The position numbers and the translations under genes are program-made. This document shows, in pieces, positions 34,109 to 45,200 of a DNA stretch of 64,000 nucleotides. Position 1 is the first letter of the stretch; every line of letters starts with the position of its first letter. Origin of the DNA: Thermotogae bacterium (GTDB lineage: Bacteria > Thermotogota > Thermotogae > Petrotogales > Petrotogaceae); contig JACKPH010000002.1 of NCBI GenBank assembly GCA_024233675.1, positions 124,001 to 188,000 of the forward strand, read 5' to 3'. The notes under the pieces were generated by a model that worked only from the letters and a program-made list of their open reading frames with translations, made no database searches and was not told where the DNA came from.

Positions 34109-35026
34109 TTTCTTTATATAGTTAAGTATATCACCATAAACTTCTTTATTATTTATTTCGTTAAGAATTTCATGTCTCGCCTGCGGATAAATTTTAAAAT
34201 CTACATTTTTTATTCCTGCATCTTTGTAAATTCTTACAGACTGTATTATTCCGTGACCGTAATCTCCTACCGGATCTGCTTCACCGGAAAATAAAATTAT
34301 ATTAATATCTTTTCTTATTTTTTTTATATTATTTTTATCAAAAATATATCCCATACCGTAAATCATATCTCCGAAAAAACCCGCTGTCGGTACAAATCCG
34401 CACAAAGGATCATCTATATAATTTTTTACTACAGATTCGTTCCTTGAAAGCCAGTCAAACTGAGTAGAACTGTTCTTTATTTTTTTGTTATATCCTCCGA
34501 AAACAAGTTTATTTATTTCTTCGGAATATGTTTTTTTCCCTATTTTTTTTATTTTGGAATTTACTATTTTCCCTGCGACAGTCATCATAAATTTTTTATA
34601 TCCGCCTGTTCCTGAAAGAATTACAGCAGAATATCTGTCGGAATAATTTATCATAAGTGTCCTTGCTACAAATGACCCCATACTGTGGCCAAGTAAAAAT
34701 ATTTTTTCTCCGGGATTTTCTTTTTCTATTATCTGGGTAAATTTCGCCGAATCTTCCGTAAGCTTATCCCAACCATTTTCTTCAGCAAAAAAACCTAAAG
34801 GTATTTTTTCATTTACTGATTTACCATGACCTCTGTGGTCACATATATAAACTTTATATCCGTTTTCCGCAAGAAAATCAGCAAAATGCGTATACCTTTC
34901 TTTGTGTTCGGCCATTCCGTGAACAATCTGAATTACACCTTCAGATTTATCTTCAGGAATAACTTTATAATAAGATATTTCTACTTCACCGTCTGCAGAA
35001 CTAAAATGCGAATAAATTTTTTCCAT
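34100..35026 (-). CDS. Alpha/beta hydrolase, monoacylglycerol lipase / lysophospholipase type
   Basis: This 308-residue serine hydrolase of the Hydrolase_4 family carries VIQIVHGMAEHKERYTHFA (oxyanion region), YICDHRGHGKSV and the nucleophile elbow LGHSMGSFVART near residue 115. The acid is likely Asp in LFSGEADPVGDYG, and the His is in YPQARHEILNE near the C-terminus. The complete triad suggests an active cytoplasmic esterase acting on monoacylglycerols or lysophospholipids. No signal peptide is present. Confidence 0.88.
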   Translation of the reverse strand: MEKIYSHFSSADGEVEISYYKVIPEDKSEGVIQIVHGMAEHKERYTHFADFLAENGYKVYICDHRGHGKSVNEKIPLGFFAEENGWDKLTEDSAKFTQIIEKENPGEKIFLLGHSMGSFVARTLMINYSDRYSAVILSGTGGYKKFMMTVAGKIVNSKIKKIGKKTYSEEINKLVFGGYNKKIKNSSTQFDWLSRNESVVKNYIDDPLCGFVPTAGFFGDMIYGMGYIFDKNNIKKIRKDINIILFSGEADPVGDYGHGIIQSVRIYKDAGIKNVDFKIYPQARHEILNEINNKEVYGDILNYIKKIG

Positions 35027-35067
35027 GTCACCATCCCCTATCCCTTATATTTAACTACTATACTTAA

Positions 35068-38000
35068 TTATATATTTTTATCAGTTGATTTAATGATATT
35101 TATAAGCTTTTCCTCGAATTTTTCATCGTAATTAAAAATAATAGGTTTCATTTTTCTTTTCAGGCTTATAATATAGCATTTTTCAGGAATACCGAAATCC
35201 TTAAGAAGATACATATAAAAATTCATCTGAAAAATATAATTTTTTATTTTATCCTTATTTTTAAGATCTGAATATTTGTAATCTACAAGATAAATTTTAC
35301 CGTTTTCTATAATTACTTTATCCGGTATTCCGAAAAGCATATACTCTCTTTTGCAAATTTCAATATTTTTTACAAGTCTCCATTCGTTTTTTATAATCCT
35401 TGAACCGGGTCCGAAAATAAATTTTATATTTTCATCTTCTGAAAAATTTTCAGGAAGCTTTATTTCATGATTTTTAAGATTATTCTCTATATAAATAATA
35501 TCCTTAAGATCGTAAGCACTTCTTAAGACATCATGAAGGTAAGAACCCCTGTAAAGTATTTCATTATCTGAAAAAAATTCATAATCGGAATTATAATAAT
35601 TATTATCGGAAATTTCTTTATAATACTCTATCTCAGAACTTTTCATAAGACCGTCTTCTTCATAGTTTTTTATTTCTCCTGTTTCCTCTATCAGAAAAGT
35701 AGGTGCTATATATTTTCTGTATGCTTTTTTTCTGAGATCATTTAAATTTTCCTGATTAAATACTTTTGGGGTTTCTTGGGTATTTTCTGTTTCTTCGGTT
35801 TTTACATCTTCTATTTCATAATAATTTATTTCATCAGCAACAGAACTTTCATATTCAAAAAATCTTGAAACTGTTTTTCCTGTTTCATTTTTATTTTTTA
35901 TTATAACAGGTATAAGCATTTCTTTTGCTCTTGTCAGTGCAACATACATTAATCTGTTTGATTCGGTTGAATCAAGAAATAAATTATTTTTCATCCATTT
36001 TATTGCATAATTGTCAGATTGCTCTAACTCTTCTTTAAAAATATTGTTTAGTATAAAAAATCTGTTTTCATATGAATCCGGCATTGAAAATTCCACATCT
36101 TCTTTTATATTTTTTTCTTTTCCGGATATTCCCCCTATTATTACAATAGGGAATTCAAGTCCTTTTGACTTATGTATAGTCATTATTTTTACACTGTCTG
36201 ATTTTTCATCTTCAATAACTGCCTCTTCCTCTGAAACAGACGAAATATTCTTTAATATTCTTACCAGTTCGGAAAAGGATGATGTAATAGAACTGAATTC
36301 TTCGGCTTCAATAAGTATTTTTTTTACATTTGAAACAGAAGTTTCGAAATCATCAAAAGCAGATAAATTTATTATATAATCACTTTCTTCAATTATGTTT
36401 TTTAATATTACCGAAGGATTTAAAAAATATTTTAATTCTTTATATTTTTTTATTACAGAAAAAGATTTTTTAAGCTGTTCTCTCATACTTTCAAAATTTT
36501 TATCCATAACCTCATAAAGTGTTTCCGTTTCATTCCTCATCTGAATAAATTTGTCGTATTCTTCAAATGTAATTCCGCCCATAAGAGAAAACATATATTT
36601 TGTCATTTCAAAATTATTCTGAGGATTCTGTATAGCCCCGAGTGCCGAAAATATAGCCTGTATTTCAGGTCTGTTATAAAATGTTTTACTTCCGTATATG
36701 TAAAAAGGAATTTTTTCTTTTCTGAATTTTTCTTTTAATCTTTCTTCATACCCGGATATCTGTCTCAGAAGAACTGCAAAATCAGAATATTTTATTTTTC
36801 TTTTTTCGTAAAATATTTCTCCGTTTTCTTTTCTCTTTCTGAAATAAAGTTCCTGACCGTAAAGTTTTTTTATTATTTTTACAAAAGCATTTATTTCCGT
36901 TTCTTTTCTTTCATCAGCATTTATTTTTTCTTCATATTCAGCATAAACTTTTTTAACTCTGGAACAATCATTTTTTCCTATTTTAGGATTTACAGTATTA
37001 TTATTTTCTGATTCGGAAATACTCATATCTGATTTTTTAAACGCTATATCATCGAGAAGTATCTGATCGACACCGTCCACATATATCTGATTTTTATCAA
37101 AAAGTACGCCCGAAACCATTTCATTAACAAAATCTATTATCTGACTGTCAGAACGTCGGTTTGTAATAAGTTCTTCGGTAATATCATTTCTGTTTCTGAA
37201 TTCCTGATATGTTTTTGAAAAAACCGAGACATCAGCTCCCCTGAATCTGTATATAGACTGCTTCCTGTCTCCTACATAAAACAGAAAATTATTTCCTGTA
37301 TAAATTCTGTCAAAAAGTTCCTTCTGAAGATAGTTTGTATCCTGATATTCATCAACTATAATATACTTAAATTTATTTCTGTACTTCTCAAGTATTATTT
37401 CATTTTCAAAAACCTCAAGAGTTTTTTCCAAAACAGCTTTATGGTCAAACTGAAACTGGTCAAGTGTATTATAATAATAAATTTCAGTAGCTATATTGAC
37501 AGTATTTCTGTATATCCATAAAATATCTGTATAAATTTTTGATTTTTCTGTATCGGAAAGTTCGAAATCTTCAAGCAATAAAGACTTCTGCATTTCTATT
37601 CTCTGATTTTTTACAGAGCCGGAAAGCATATTTTCTATTTCTTCAACTCTTTTTTCTCTTAGAAATTCTTTTATAGCTTTTCTGAAACGTTCTTTATCTT
37701 TTTCAAATATATCAAGATGTTTTAATATATTCTGTTTTCTAATATTAGAATAATTTTCTATTATTTCACGGTTACTTTTATCGTCATATGCCGAAAAAAC
37801 AAGTGCAAGAGCTGTTTTTACCGTTCTGTCTATTTCACGTTCTTTTTTCAATTCGCTTATTATGGAAAAATTAGGATCCACACCGACAAGTATGTTGTTT
37901 TCTCTGATAATTTTAGAGCAGAAAGAATCAATTGTTTTTATCCATGCTCTTGAGAGATTTATTTTTATTTCTTCCCAATAACTGTTATCTGAACCTGACA

Positions 38001-38226
38001 TTATTTTTTCTTCTACGGCAGCCATTATTCTTTCTCTCATTTCTCCGGCAGCTTTATTTGTAAATGTAACAGCGAGAATACTGTCGGTAATATCAGGATT
38101 ACCTACATTTTTTTCAAGTATTGAAATATAATATTTTGTGAGTGTATAAGTTTTTCCTGTTCCTGCAGAAGCTGATATAAAAAAATTTCTGTCGGGATTC
38201 TTTTTAATTTCTTTAATTATGTCCAT
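35068..38226 (-). CDS. addA: ATP-dependent helicase/nuclease subunit A
   Basis: AddA is the UvrD-like motor and nuclease of the AddAB complex, which resects double-strand breaks for RecA. Helicase motifs are SASAGTGKTYTLTKYY (Walker A near residue 20), VDEYQDTNYLQKELF (motif II near 292), GDRKQSIYRFRGADV (motif III), MTIHKSKGLEFPIVII (motif V) and LMYVALTRAKEM (motif VI). A C-terminal RecB-type nuclease follows, with GIPDKVI and LVDYKYSD supplying the D...DxK residues. The 1052-residue length fits. It overlaps addB by 14 bases. Confidence 0.93.
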   Translation of the reverse strand: MDIIKEIKKNPDRNFFISASAGTGKTYTLTKYYISILEKNVGNPDITDSILAVTFTNKAAGEMRERIMAAVEEKIMSGSDNSYWEEIKINLSRAWIKTIDSFCSKIIRENNILVGVDPNFSIISELKKEREIDRTVKTALALVFSAYDDKSNREIIENYSNIRKQNILKHLDIFEKDKERFRKAIKEFLREKRVEEIENMLSGSVKNQRIEMQKSLLLEDFELSDTEKSKIYTDILWIYRNTVNIATEIYYYNTLDQFQFDHKAVLEKTLEVFENEIILEKYRNKFKYIIVDEYQDTNYLQKELFDRIYTGNNFLFYVGDRKQSIYRFRGADVSVFSKTYQEFRNRNDITEELITNRRSDSQIIDFVNEMVSGVLFDKNQIYVDGVDQILLDDIAFKKSDMSISESENNNTVNPKIGKNDCSRVKKVYAEYEEKINADERKETEINAFVKIIKKLYGQELYFRKRKENGEIFYEKRKIKYSDFAVLLRQISGYEERLKEKFRKEKIPFYIYGSKTFYNRPEIQAIFSALGAIQNPQNNFEMTKYMFSLMGGITFEEYDKFIQMRNETETLYEVMDKNFESMREQLKKSFSVIKKYKELKYFLNPSVILKNIIEESDYIINLSAFDDFETSVSNVKKILIEAEEFSSITSSFSELVRILKNISSVSEEEAVIEDEKSDSVKIMTIHKSKGLEFPIVIIGGISGKEKNIKEDVEFSMPDSYENRFFILNNIFKEELEQSDNYAIKWMKNNLFLDSTESNRLMYVALTRAKEMLIPVIIKNKNETGKTVSRFFEYESSVADEINYYEIEDVKTEETENTQETPKVFNQENLNDLRKKAYRKYIAPTFLIEETGEIKNYEEDGLMKSSEIEYYKEISDNNYYNSDYEFFSDNEILYRGSYLHDVLRSAYDLKDIIYIENNLKNHEIKLPENFSEDENIKFIFGPGSRIIKNEWRLVKNIEICKREYMLFGIPDKVIIENGKIYLVDYKYSDLKNKDKIKNYIFQMNFYMYLLKDFGIPEKCYIISLKRKMKPIIFNYDEKFEEKLINIIKSTDKNI

Positions 38227-41200
38227 AAAAACTCCTCATCTGTATAACATGCAGATTTTTTATGTATTCGGTATTTTTACATATTTTAGCAAATTCACAT
38301 GTCGGACAGTCATAATATTTTTCATCCGTATCACGTGTCCCGTATTTTTCTCTTATTTCCGATAAAAATCTTTTATTTTTTCTTTCCCTGAAAGAAACCG
38401 GTGTAAAATCAGATTCTTCTATATTTTTTATAACTCTTTCCGTATAATCGGTAAATTCTTCTGTAGGTACTGAAATAAAAGTATTTGAATTTCCCTGCTT
38501 TTTAAGAATAAAATTTTCTCCCTGAATTTTTATAAACAGTTTACTACTGTCTTTATCAGTTTTAAGAGGTAAAAACTTAAGATATATATCCTTACCTTCA
38601 AAAAGTCTTCCGAATTCTTCGGAACTGAGCAGAGTGAAATAATAAAGAAAAAGTTGCTCTGACTGATAAGAATAAGAATTTTTATAGTCTATAACAGCAT
38701 AGGTTTTTTCTTCGGAAATCTCAGATTTATCGAGTTTAAAAACAAAATTATAATCAAGCTCATCTATTCTGTCAATTCTTGTATTTGTTTTTATTTTTCT
38801 TCCGTAAGGAAGTTCTATTTCTGATTTCACAGAAACTTCATTCTCAATAACTCTGTTATAATAAATAATATCTCTTTTTGCTACAGAAAAATATTTTTTA
38901 ACCATTTCACCGAGAACATCCTTTAATTCTTCAGTAATCTTTTCTGTTTCTATTATTTTTATTATTGACTGATCATAATTATGAAATTTCTCAGCTTCTT
39001 CCCATTTTTTTTCGGTAATTTTTTTAATTTCCGTATACAGTTCTTCCGGATTAAGCACAAGATTGGCAAGATTATGATAATAAGGATATTTATCAAAAAA
39101 TTCCTTGAGTACGGCATGTTTTATAAGACCTGTCGAAAAAACCGCAAAATTCTTATCTCCGCTTATATTAGCCTCATAAGAATAATAATATTTAAGAGGA
39201 CAGTCTACATACGCTGACATTCTGTTATGTGTGAAATAATTTATTTTTCTTCTTTTAATACCTTTCCACTGAGGATTTTCATTTATTTTTTTTATCTCTT
39301 CTATATTATTTATAAAATCTTCTGTTTTTTCATTCTTTATACCTTTGAAAACACAATAAAGCACATAATTTTCAAAATCATATATATTTTCCGGATCTTT
39401 TTCAATTATATCTTTTTTATTCTTATATTTGTTATACACAGAAGCTTTAAATCTTTTTATAAATTCTTTTTCATAAGGTGAGGAAAGTATCTGTTCTCCT
39501 GTAATTGTTGTCTGCGGTCTTGAAAAAATAATATTTTCGCAAAATATCATGGATACCATAAGATTTCTTCTGAACATTTTTTCATTTATTCTGAAACTGT
39601 TGTTTATGTTAAATATAGATGTAACAAAAGGATTAACCGAAACCGCAGGATAAAACTCTTCTGTGAACCCTGTGAAATATTTTATTTTCTTGCTGACAAA
39701 TCTCGAATCGTTCAGATTCATTATTTCAACAACATTTTCATATCTCTGTGATTCCCGGTAAGTTTCTGTCTCACATATTCCTGTAATTATTTTATATACT
39801 CTGTCAAGAGTATAATTACCGTCTATAAGCTTTCCGAGATTGTTTTCTATTTTAAGGAGAAGTCTTTCAAATTCCCTAAGTGCGTTCATTTCACCGGAAA
39901 TATCATTATCCCTGTAATTTTTCACTTTTTCTGTATTTATTATTTTATTTTTAAACCATTCTCTTATAACTGCCCTTATATTTTCTATTTTTGGTTCACG
40001 TAATTTTTCTATAGTATCATCAAAAAAAGAAAAAAGATTTTCAAAAATTCTTTTTAATTCTGTATACTCTGAAAGCTGTTTTGAAATTCTTTCAATTTCA
40101 TCAGTATTATTATAAACACTTTTAAGTTCATATATTTTGAAACTGATTTTTTCCCTGAACATCTTTTTTCTGTTTTTTAAAGATGATTTCTGAAAAACAT
40201 AATAAAGATTAAGTTTTTTTAAATACAACTCCGTATCTTCTATAGTGATATTTATATCACCGGCATATCCGGCTTCTATAAGTGCAAGCATATCATCTAT
40301 TTCATATCCTCTTATAATTGTTCTGAACGGCTGCATTATTATATTTACTATTTTACTTTCAGAAAGAGGTATATCATTTTTATATCTGAAAGGCACCTGT
40401 ATCTTTTTCAGATACTCTGCAAAAGCTACAGAATATCTCCCGGGAGAAATTATACCGAAATCCTCAGGAGAATAATTTTCATACAGTATTTTATTTTTTA
40501 TTTCATTACATATATTTTTTACCTCATCACTGAGATCTGTATTAATAATTATTTTTATATTTTTATCAGAATAAATCTGTTCCGGATTTTTATGTCCGGC
40601 CGGAATATCTATTTTGGCTTTATCAAAATATTCAAGAATCTGGTCGTATGAAAAAAAACCTCTGTCTGTAATTTTCGGCCACATTATTATTTCTACTTCT
40701 TCGTATATTTTACCGAATGTATCTATAACTTTATACATTATAGGGGTAAGATCAAAAAAACCAGACATAAAAATCTTTATCCTGCCGTTAAATGCAGAAT
40801 CTTTCTTTATAATTTCCGGAAATTCTTCTGTAAACCATTTATAAACGTTAATTGGGTCATAATTTTTCATAATATTTTTTGAATTATCAAATTTACTGTT
40901 CAGTATGTTTTCAAGAGAACTTTCGAGTTTAAGATAAAGTCTGTATAAATTATTTTCCTCTTTTAAAGCATCTTCGGTATTTCTGTATATATCAGAATAT
41001 TCAAGGATTTCATCATCATTAACCCTTGATATTTCCCATTTTTTTTCAAAAATATCAAGTATATATTCTGTAGAACGCTGAGATTTTGACATTGTTTTAA
41101 GATATTCAGAAAATTCAGTATCAGATTTTTCCGTATCAATAAGCTCTTCAATTTCATTTTTTATATATATCTTTAAAAAATCTCTGTCCAGAACAGTCAC

Positions 41201-41437
41201 TCCCGGATTGTACGCTTTAAGTATTTCTGTTACATACTGATTTATAACTCTGAATCCATCCCTGTTAACGGTACCTTTGTGTTTTAATGCAATTTCATCA
41301 GCTATCTGTTTAACATAAAATCCCGAAGGCCCTATAAATAAAAAATTCATAGGATCTTCGGTATAATAATTGTATATATAATCTGCAACGGTTTTAAAAT
41401 AATTTTTATCAAAATTTATAGTTTTTATTTTTATCAC
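38213..41437 (-). CDS. addB: ATP-dependent nuclease subunit B
   Basis: AddB is the partner of AddA. The C-terminal nuclease shows YVDCPLKYYYSYEANIS, then YAVIDYKNSYSYQ (catalytic D-x-K), and ends with YDCPTCEFAKICKNT. The first cysteine and this last trio resemble the four-cysteine iron-sulphur site of AddB. The N-terminal ATP loop is poor (FIGPSGFYVKQ in place of G-x4-GKS/T), so ATP binding may be lost in this subunit, as in AddB-type proteins of some lineages. The start is probably GTG 41437 behind AGGTGG; GTG 41446 lies in that Shine-Dalgarno. It follows the methyltransferase gene closely. Confidence 0.88.
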   Translation of the reverse strand: MIKIKTINFDKNYFKTVADYIYNYYTEDPMNFLFIGPSGFYVKQIADEIALKHKGTVNRDGFRVINQYVTEILKAYNPGVTVLDRDFLKIYIKNEIEELIDTEKSDTEFSEYLKTMSKSQRSTEYILDIFEKKWEISRVNDDEILEYSDIYRNTEDALKEENNLYRLYLKLESSLENILNSKFDNSKNIMKNYDPINVYKWFTEEFPEIIKKDSAFNGRIKIFMSGFFDLTPIMYKVIDTFGKIYEEVEIIMWPKITDRGFFSYDQILEYFDKAKIDIPAGHKNPEQIYSDKNIKIIINTDLSDEVKNICNEIKNKILYENYSPEDFGIISPGRYSVAFAEYLKKIQVPFRYKNDIPLSESKIVNIIMQPFRTIIRGYEIDDMLALIEAGYAGDINITIEDTELYLKKLNLYYVFQKSSLKNRKKMFREKISFKIYELKSVYNNTDEIERISKQLSEYTELKRIFENLFSFFDDTIEKLREPKIENIRAVIREWFKNKIINTEKVKNYRDNDISGEMNALREFERLLLKIENNLGKLIDGNYTLDRVYKIITGICETETYRESQRYENVVEIMNLNDSRFVSKKIKYFTGFTEEFYPAVSVNPFVTSIFNINNSFRINEKMFRRNLMVSMIFCENIIFSRPQTTITGEQILSSPYEKEFIKRFKASVYNKYKNKKDIIEKDPENIYDFENYVLYCVFKGIKNEKTEDFINNIEEIKKINENPQWKGIKRRKINYFTHNRMSAYVDCPLKYYYSYEANISGDKNFAVFSTGLIKHAVLKEFFDKYPYYHNLANLVLNPEELYTEIKKITEKKWEEAEKFHNYDQSIIKIIETEKITEELKDVLGEMVKKYFSVAKRDIIYYNRVIENEVSVKSEIELPYGRKIKTNTRIDRIDELDYNFVFKLDKSEISEEKTYAVIDYKNSYSYQSEQLFLYYFTLLSSEEFGRLFEGKDIYLKFLPLKTDKDSSKLFIKIQGENFILKKQGNSNTFISVPTEEFTDYTERVIKNIEESDFTPVSFRERKNKRFLSEIREKYGTRDTDEKYYDCPTCEFAKICKNTEYIKNLHVIQMRSFYGHN

Positions 41438-41449
41438 AAAATCCACCTA

Positions 41450-42073
41450 TTATCTGTAAAGCGAAATGATCCCGGCACATTCGCCTATTTTTTCAAATTC
41501 GGAAAATATATTTTCATTTTTTAGTTTTTCGGCAAAATCATCGTATACAATGTAATATTCACTATCATCCCATATCTTTATGTATTTATTTCTTGTCCTT
41601 TTAAACTCCATGTTATTTTTAAACATAACATCACCTATAGCTATTATTCCGTTGTCAAGAATATCTGAAAGTAAATGCTTAATTATTTTTATTTTAATTT
41701 CATCTGAAAAATGATGAAACACATATGTGGAAACCGCTTTGGTAGGTTTATATTTTTTTATATCTTCAGGAAATTTTTCAGTTATATTGTGTCTTATGGT
41801 TATTGCCTGAGGTACGGTATAAGAAAGTTTTTTCAGCATTTCTTCAGAAAAATCTATTGAAACTGTTTTTATTTTTTCTTTAACAAGGAGAAATGTAGTA
41901 CTACCCGAACCGCATCCGAGATCAAGTACAACATCATCTTTTTTTATTTTAAGCATATTAAGAGTTTTTAATATTACATCGTAATATTTTTCAAACGGAT
42001 ATCTGTCAAGAGAATTCAGTATGTCCTTTTCATAATTTCCAGACCAGCTGTCAAAAAAATGATAATCGTACAT
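41450..42073 (-). CDS. YrrT-like SAM-dependent methyltransferase
   Basis: This 207-residue class I methyltransferase has motif I VVLDLGCGSGSTTFLL, acidic motif II TVSIDFSEEML, and STYVFHHFSDEIK. The N-terminus HFFDSWSGNYEKDI and STYVFHH recall YrrT of Bacillus, which lies with methionine-recycling genes. The target is unknown. It lies 12 bases upstream of the chosen addB start, so it is probably the first gene of the addBA operon, although no functional link is known to me. Confidence 0.78.
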   Translation of the reverse strand: MYDYHFFDSWSGNYEKDILNSLDRYPFEKYYDVILKTLNMLKIKKDDVVLDLGCGSGSTTFLLVKEKIKTVSIDFSEEMLKKLSYTVPQAITIRHNITEKFPEDIKKYKPTKAVSTYVFHHFSDEIKIKIIKHLLSDILDNGIIAIGDVMFKNNMEFKRTRNKYIKIWDDSEYYIVYDDFAEKLKNENIFSEFEKIGECAGIISLYR

Positions 42074-42167
42074 ATTTCACCTCCCATATAAAATGCTAAC
42101 ATTAATATCATACTATAATTTACATAAAAAATTTTTATAAAAAAGATAATTATATATCATAATTTGT

Positions 42168-42173
42168 TATAAT
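42168..42173 (+). promoter_or_regulatory. Extended -10 promoter of the STAND/BTAD regulator
   Basis: TGTTATAAT, an extended -10, lies about 37 bases before the start codon. No clear -35 is present. Confidence 0.5.
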
Positions 42174-42209
42174 ATAATTTGTGTAAGTTTATTAGCCGGG
42201 GATTTTATT

Positions 42210-45200
42210 ATGGATATAATGAATTTTATTTATAATGTTCCTTATTATGATGAGGACTTTATTTTCCGAAAAAATTTAATAAATATTTTTCATAAAAATC
42301 TTAAAAAATCGGTTATTCTCGTAAAAGCTCCTTTAGGTTACGGAAAAACTGTATTTCTTTCTCAGATTTTTTATGAAATAAATTATAAAAAAATCTGGAT
42401 AACCTGTCCGGAGTTTTGTTTTGATTTTTCTTCACTTCTTAATCATATATTTTTTTCTTTAAACAGTTCTTTTTCTGACTTAATACCTTTCAGTCTAAAA
42501 TCATTAAATGAAAAAACTGCAGAAATAATAGATTTTTTATCTTCTCTTAAAGAAGATATTTATATATTTATAGACTCTTTTGAAAATATCTTATTTGATG
42601 AATATGAAAAAAAATATTTATTACTTCTTATTAATTTTTCAGGAGAAAATGTTCATTATATTTTCGCAACGAACAAAGATTTTCCTGTTCCTCTTCTTAA
42701 ACATATAAACAAAATAAAAGAAATAGATAAAAATGAAATGAAATTTACTGATTCGGAAACAAAAAAATTTTTTAACGGTACGAAAATAAAAAATTACGAT
42801 TCTGCCGGAGGTTATCCTCTTATGCTTAATCTTATAAAAATGTTTCCCGGAAACAGCAAAAATTATATAGAAGAATATTTCAGTTTTATTATAAAAAATT
42901 TTAACAGTGATGAACAAAATTTCATAGAAATTATTTCTCTCATGAATAACATTTCATATGATTTTTTAAAAAAATATTTCAGGGAGCCCTCATCTGCAGA
43001 CTTTTTTATAAAAAAATCCGAAGACTTAAATATAATAAATCATTCTGATAAAGGCCTGTATCATACGTCAGAATTAACAAAAATCTTTTTTTCGGAAAAA
43101 ATAACTTCCGAAAGAAAAAAATCGTTGTACAAAAAAATTTCCGAAATATTTAAAAATCTCGGAGAAACAAAAAATGAATTTTATTATCTTACTCTTCTGA
43201 ATGACCCCGAAGAAGTTGCTTTATTTTTTCTGAACAATTCAGATTTTCTGGTCAAAGATTATCCCCTTGTAAACTCCTGGTTTGAGAAAACGGAAGAACA
43301 ATTTTTTAACAATGATTACAGTTTATATTATTACAAAGGACTCATAAAAGAAAAATATTTCTTTTTCGATGAAGCCTTAAAAAATTATAAAATTGCTCTG
43401 AAAAATATTAATTTTTCAGAAAATAATAAAATAACAAAAAATACAATTGAAATACAAATTCTTGGAATATACTGGCATAAAGAGAATTATGAAAGAGTAA
43501 TAAAATATTATGAAAAAATAATAAAAAAAATTCCTGAAAATGATTATATTTCCGAAATCTCTGTTTTCAACATAGCAGGTACAAGTTATATAAACATTTC
43601 CGATTATAAAAACGGTGAAAAGCTTCTTATAAAAGCTTTGGAATTATGTGAAAAAAATAATGTAAATGATATGAAACCCTGGATTTTAAATAATCTTGCA
43701 TATAACATTTATTATCCCGAAGGAAATATAGAAAAAACAGAAGAAACATATATAAAAGCACTTTTAACTTTCAGAGAAAACGGTGATATTCACGGTGAAA
43801 CAAAAATTTATGCAAATCTTTCGGATTTTTATACTGAAACAGCAAATTACAAAAAGGCTTACGAAAATCTGAAAAAATATCGCAACATATCAAAATCAGC
43901 AAAGAACACCGGAAATTTTCTTTCCATAAATTTATTGAATGCTAAATTAAATCTTTATACAAAAAATAAAATTTCTGCCGGTAAAAATATTGAAACGCTT
44001 GATAAAAATATAAAAAATATGTCAGAATTTATAAAATTACATTATTTAGTAATTAAAGCTCTCTATTTTGCTGAAACAGAAAATCCGGAAAAAAGTATTT
44101 ACTATATTTCCGGATTTTCAGAAAAAAATAATTTCAAACTGAATGAATATAAATTTTACGAATTCAGCTTAAAGGAAATTTATATATTTACAAAATTAAA
44201 AAACTATCAGAAAGCTCTCGAACTTTCCTCGGAACTTAAAGAGAACTCTGAAAAAAATAATTATCTTATTATATTAACAGAATGTCTTTTTCTTAAATTT
44301 ATTTGTTTTAAAAATTTAAATATGTCTATTGATAATAATGAAAAAAATTTTTTTACATCAGTTGTCAGAAAAAATAACTATTATTATATATCTTCAAAAT
44401 ACACAGAATATTCAGAATTTTTCGAACAGATTATGAATAACAGTATAACTCCGGGCTACAGGGAAAAAAAACCGCAGGAACTCTTTAAAAACAATAAAAA
44501 AATATTTCCGGAAATATTTTTTTTCGGAGAATTCAGAATATTTTTCGGAAAAACAGAAATAAGTGAAAAAACTATAAAAAATAAAAAGTCTTTCGATTTA
44601 TTTAAATATCTTATTTTTAATAAAGACAGGGAAATTTTCCAGGAAACTATTACAGAAATATTCTGGCCGGACCTTAGCTATGAAAAAGCACGTCAGAATT
44701 TATATGTGGCATTACATGATATAAGAAAAGAATTTAAAAAAGTAGGACTATCAGAAAAATATATATTATCCGGTAATAAAAAATACAGTTTTAATTCAGA
44801 TTTACCGTATTATTTTGATTATGAAGAATTCATATTTTATTTTAACCGGGCTGAATATTTTTATAAAAATAAATTTATAATAAAGTCAAAAGAATATTAT
44901 TTACAGGCTAAAAATATTTACAAAAAAACCAACAGTAATTTTGTACCCTTATACGACTGGGAATCAGAAAAAATGAATTATTCTCAGGATATTTTTCTGA
45001 AAATTCTTTTAAAATTATCCGAAACAGAAAATGATATACATCAAAAAATACTTTTTCTTGAAGATTACATAAAAATAAACAGATATTCTGATTATGCTAA
45101 CAAAAATTACATAAAAATACTTTATGATACTGGTAATCAGAGAAAATCATTTGATTACTTTAATTTAACAAACAAAATATACAATGAAGAATTGGGAACA

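Noticed and set aside
41450..42073. Methyltransferase next to addBA considered as a restriction-modification or defence gene.
   Set aside because: It has a small-molecule type class I fold similar to YrrT, with no DNA-methyltransferase motif (NPPY/DPPY) and no endonuclease partner.
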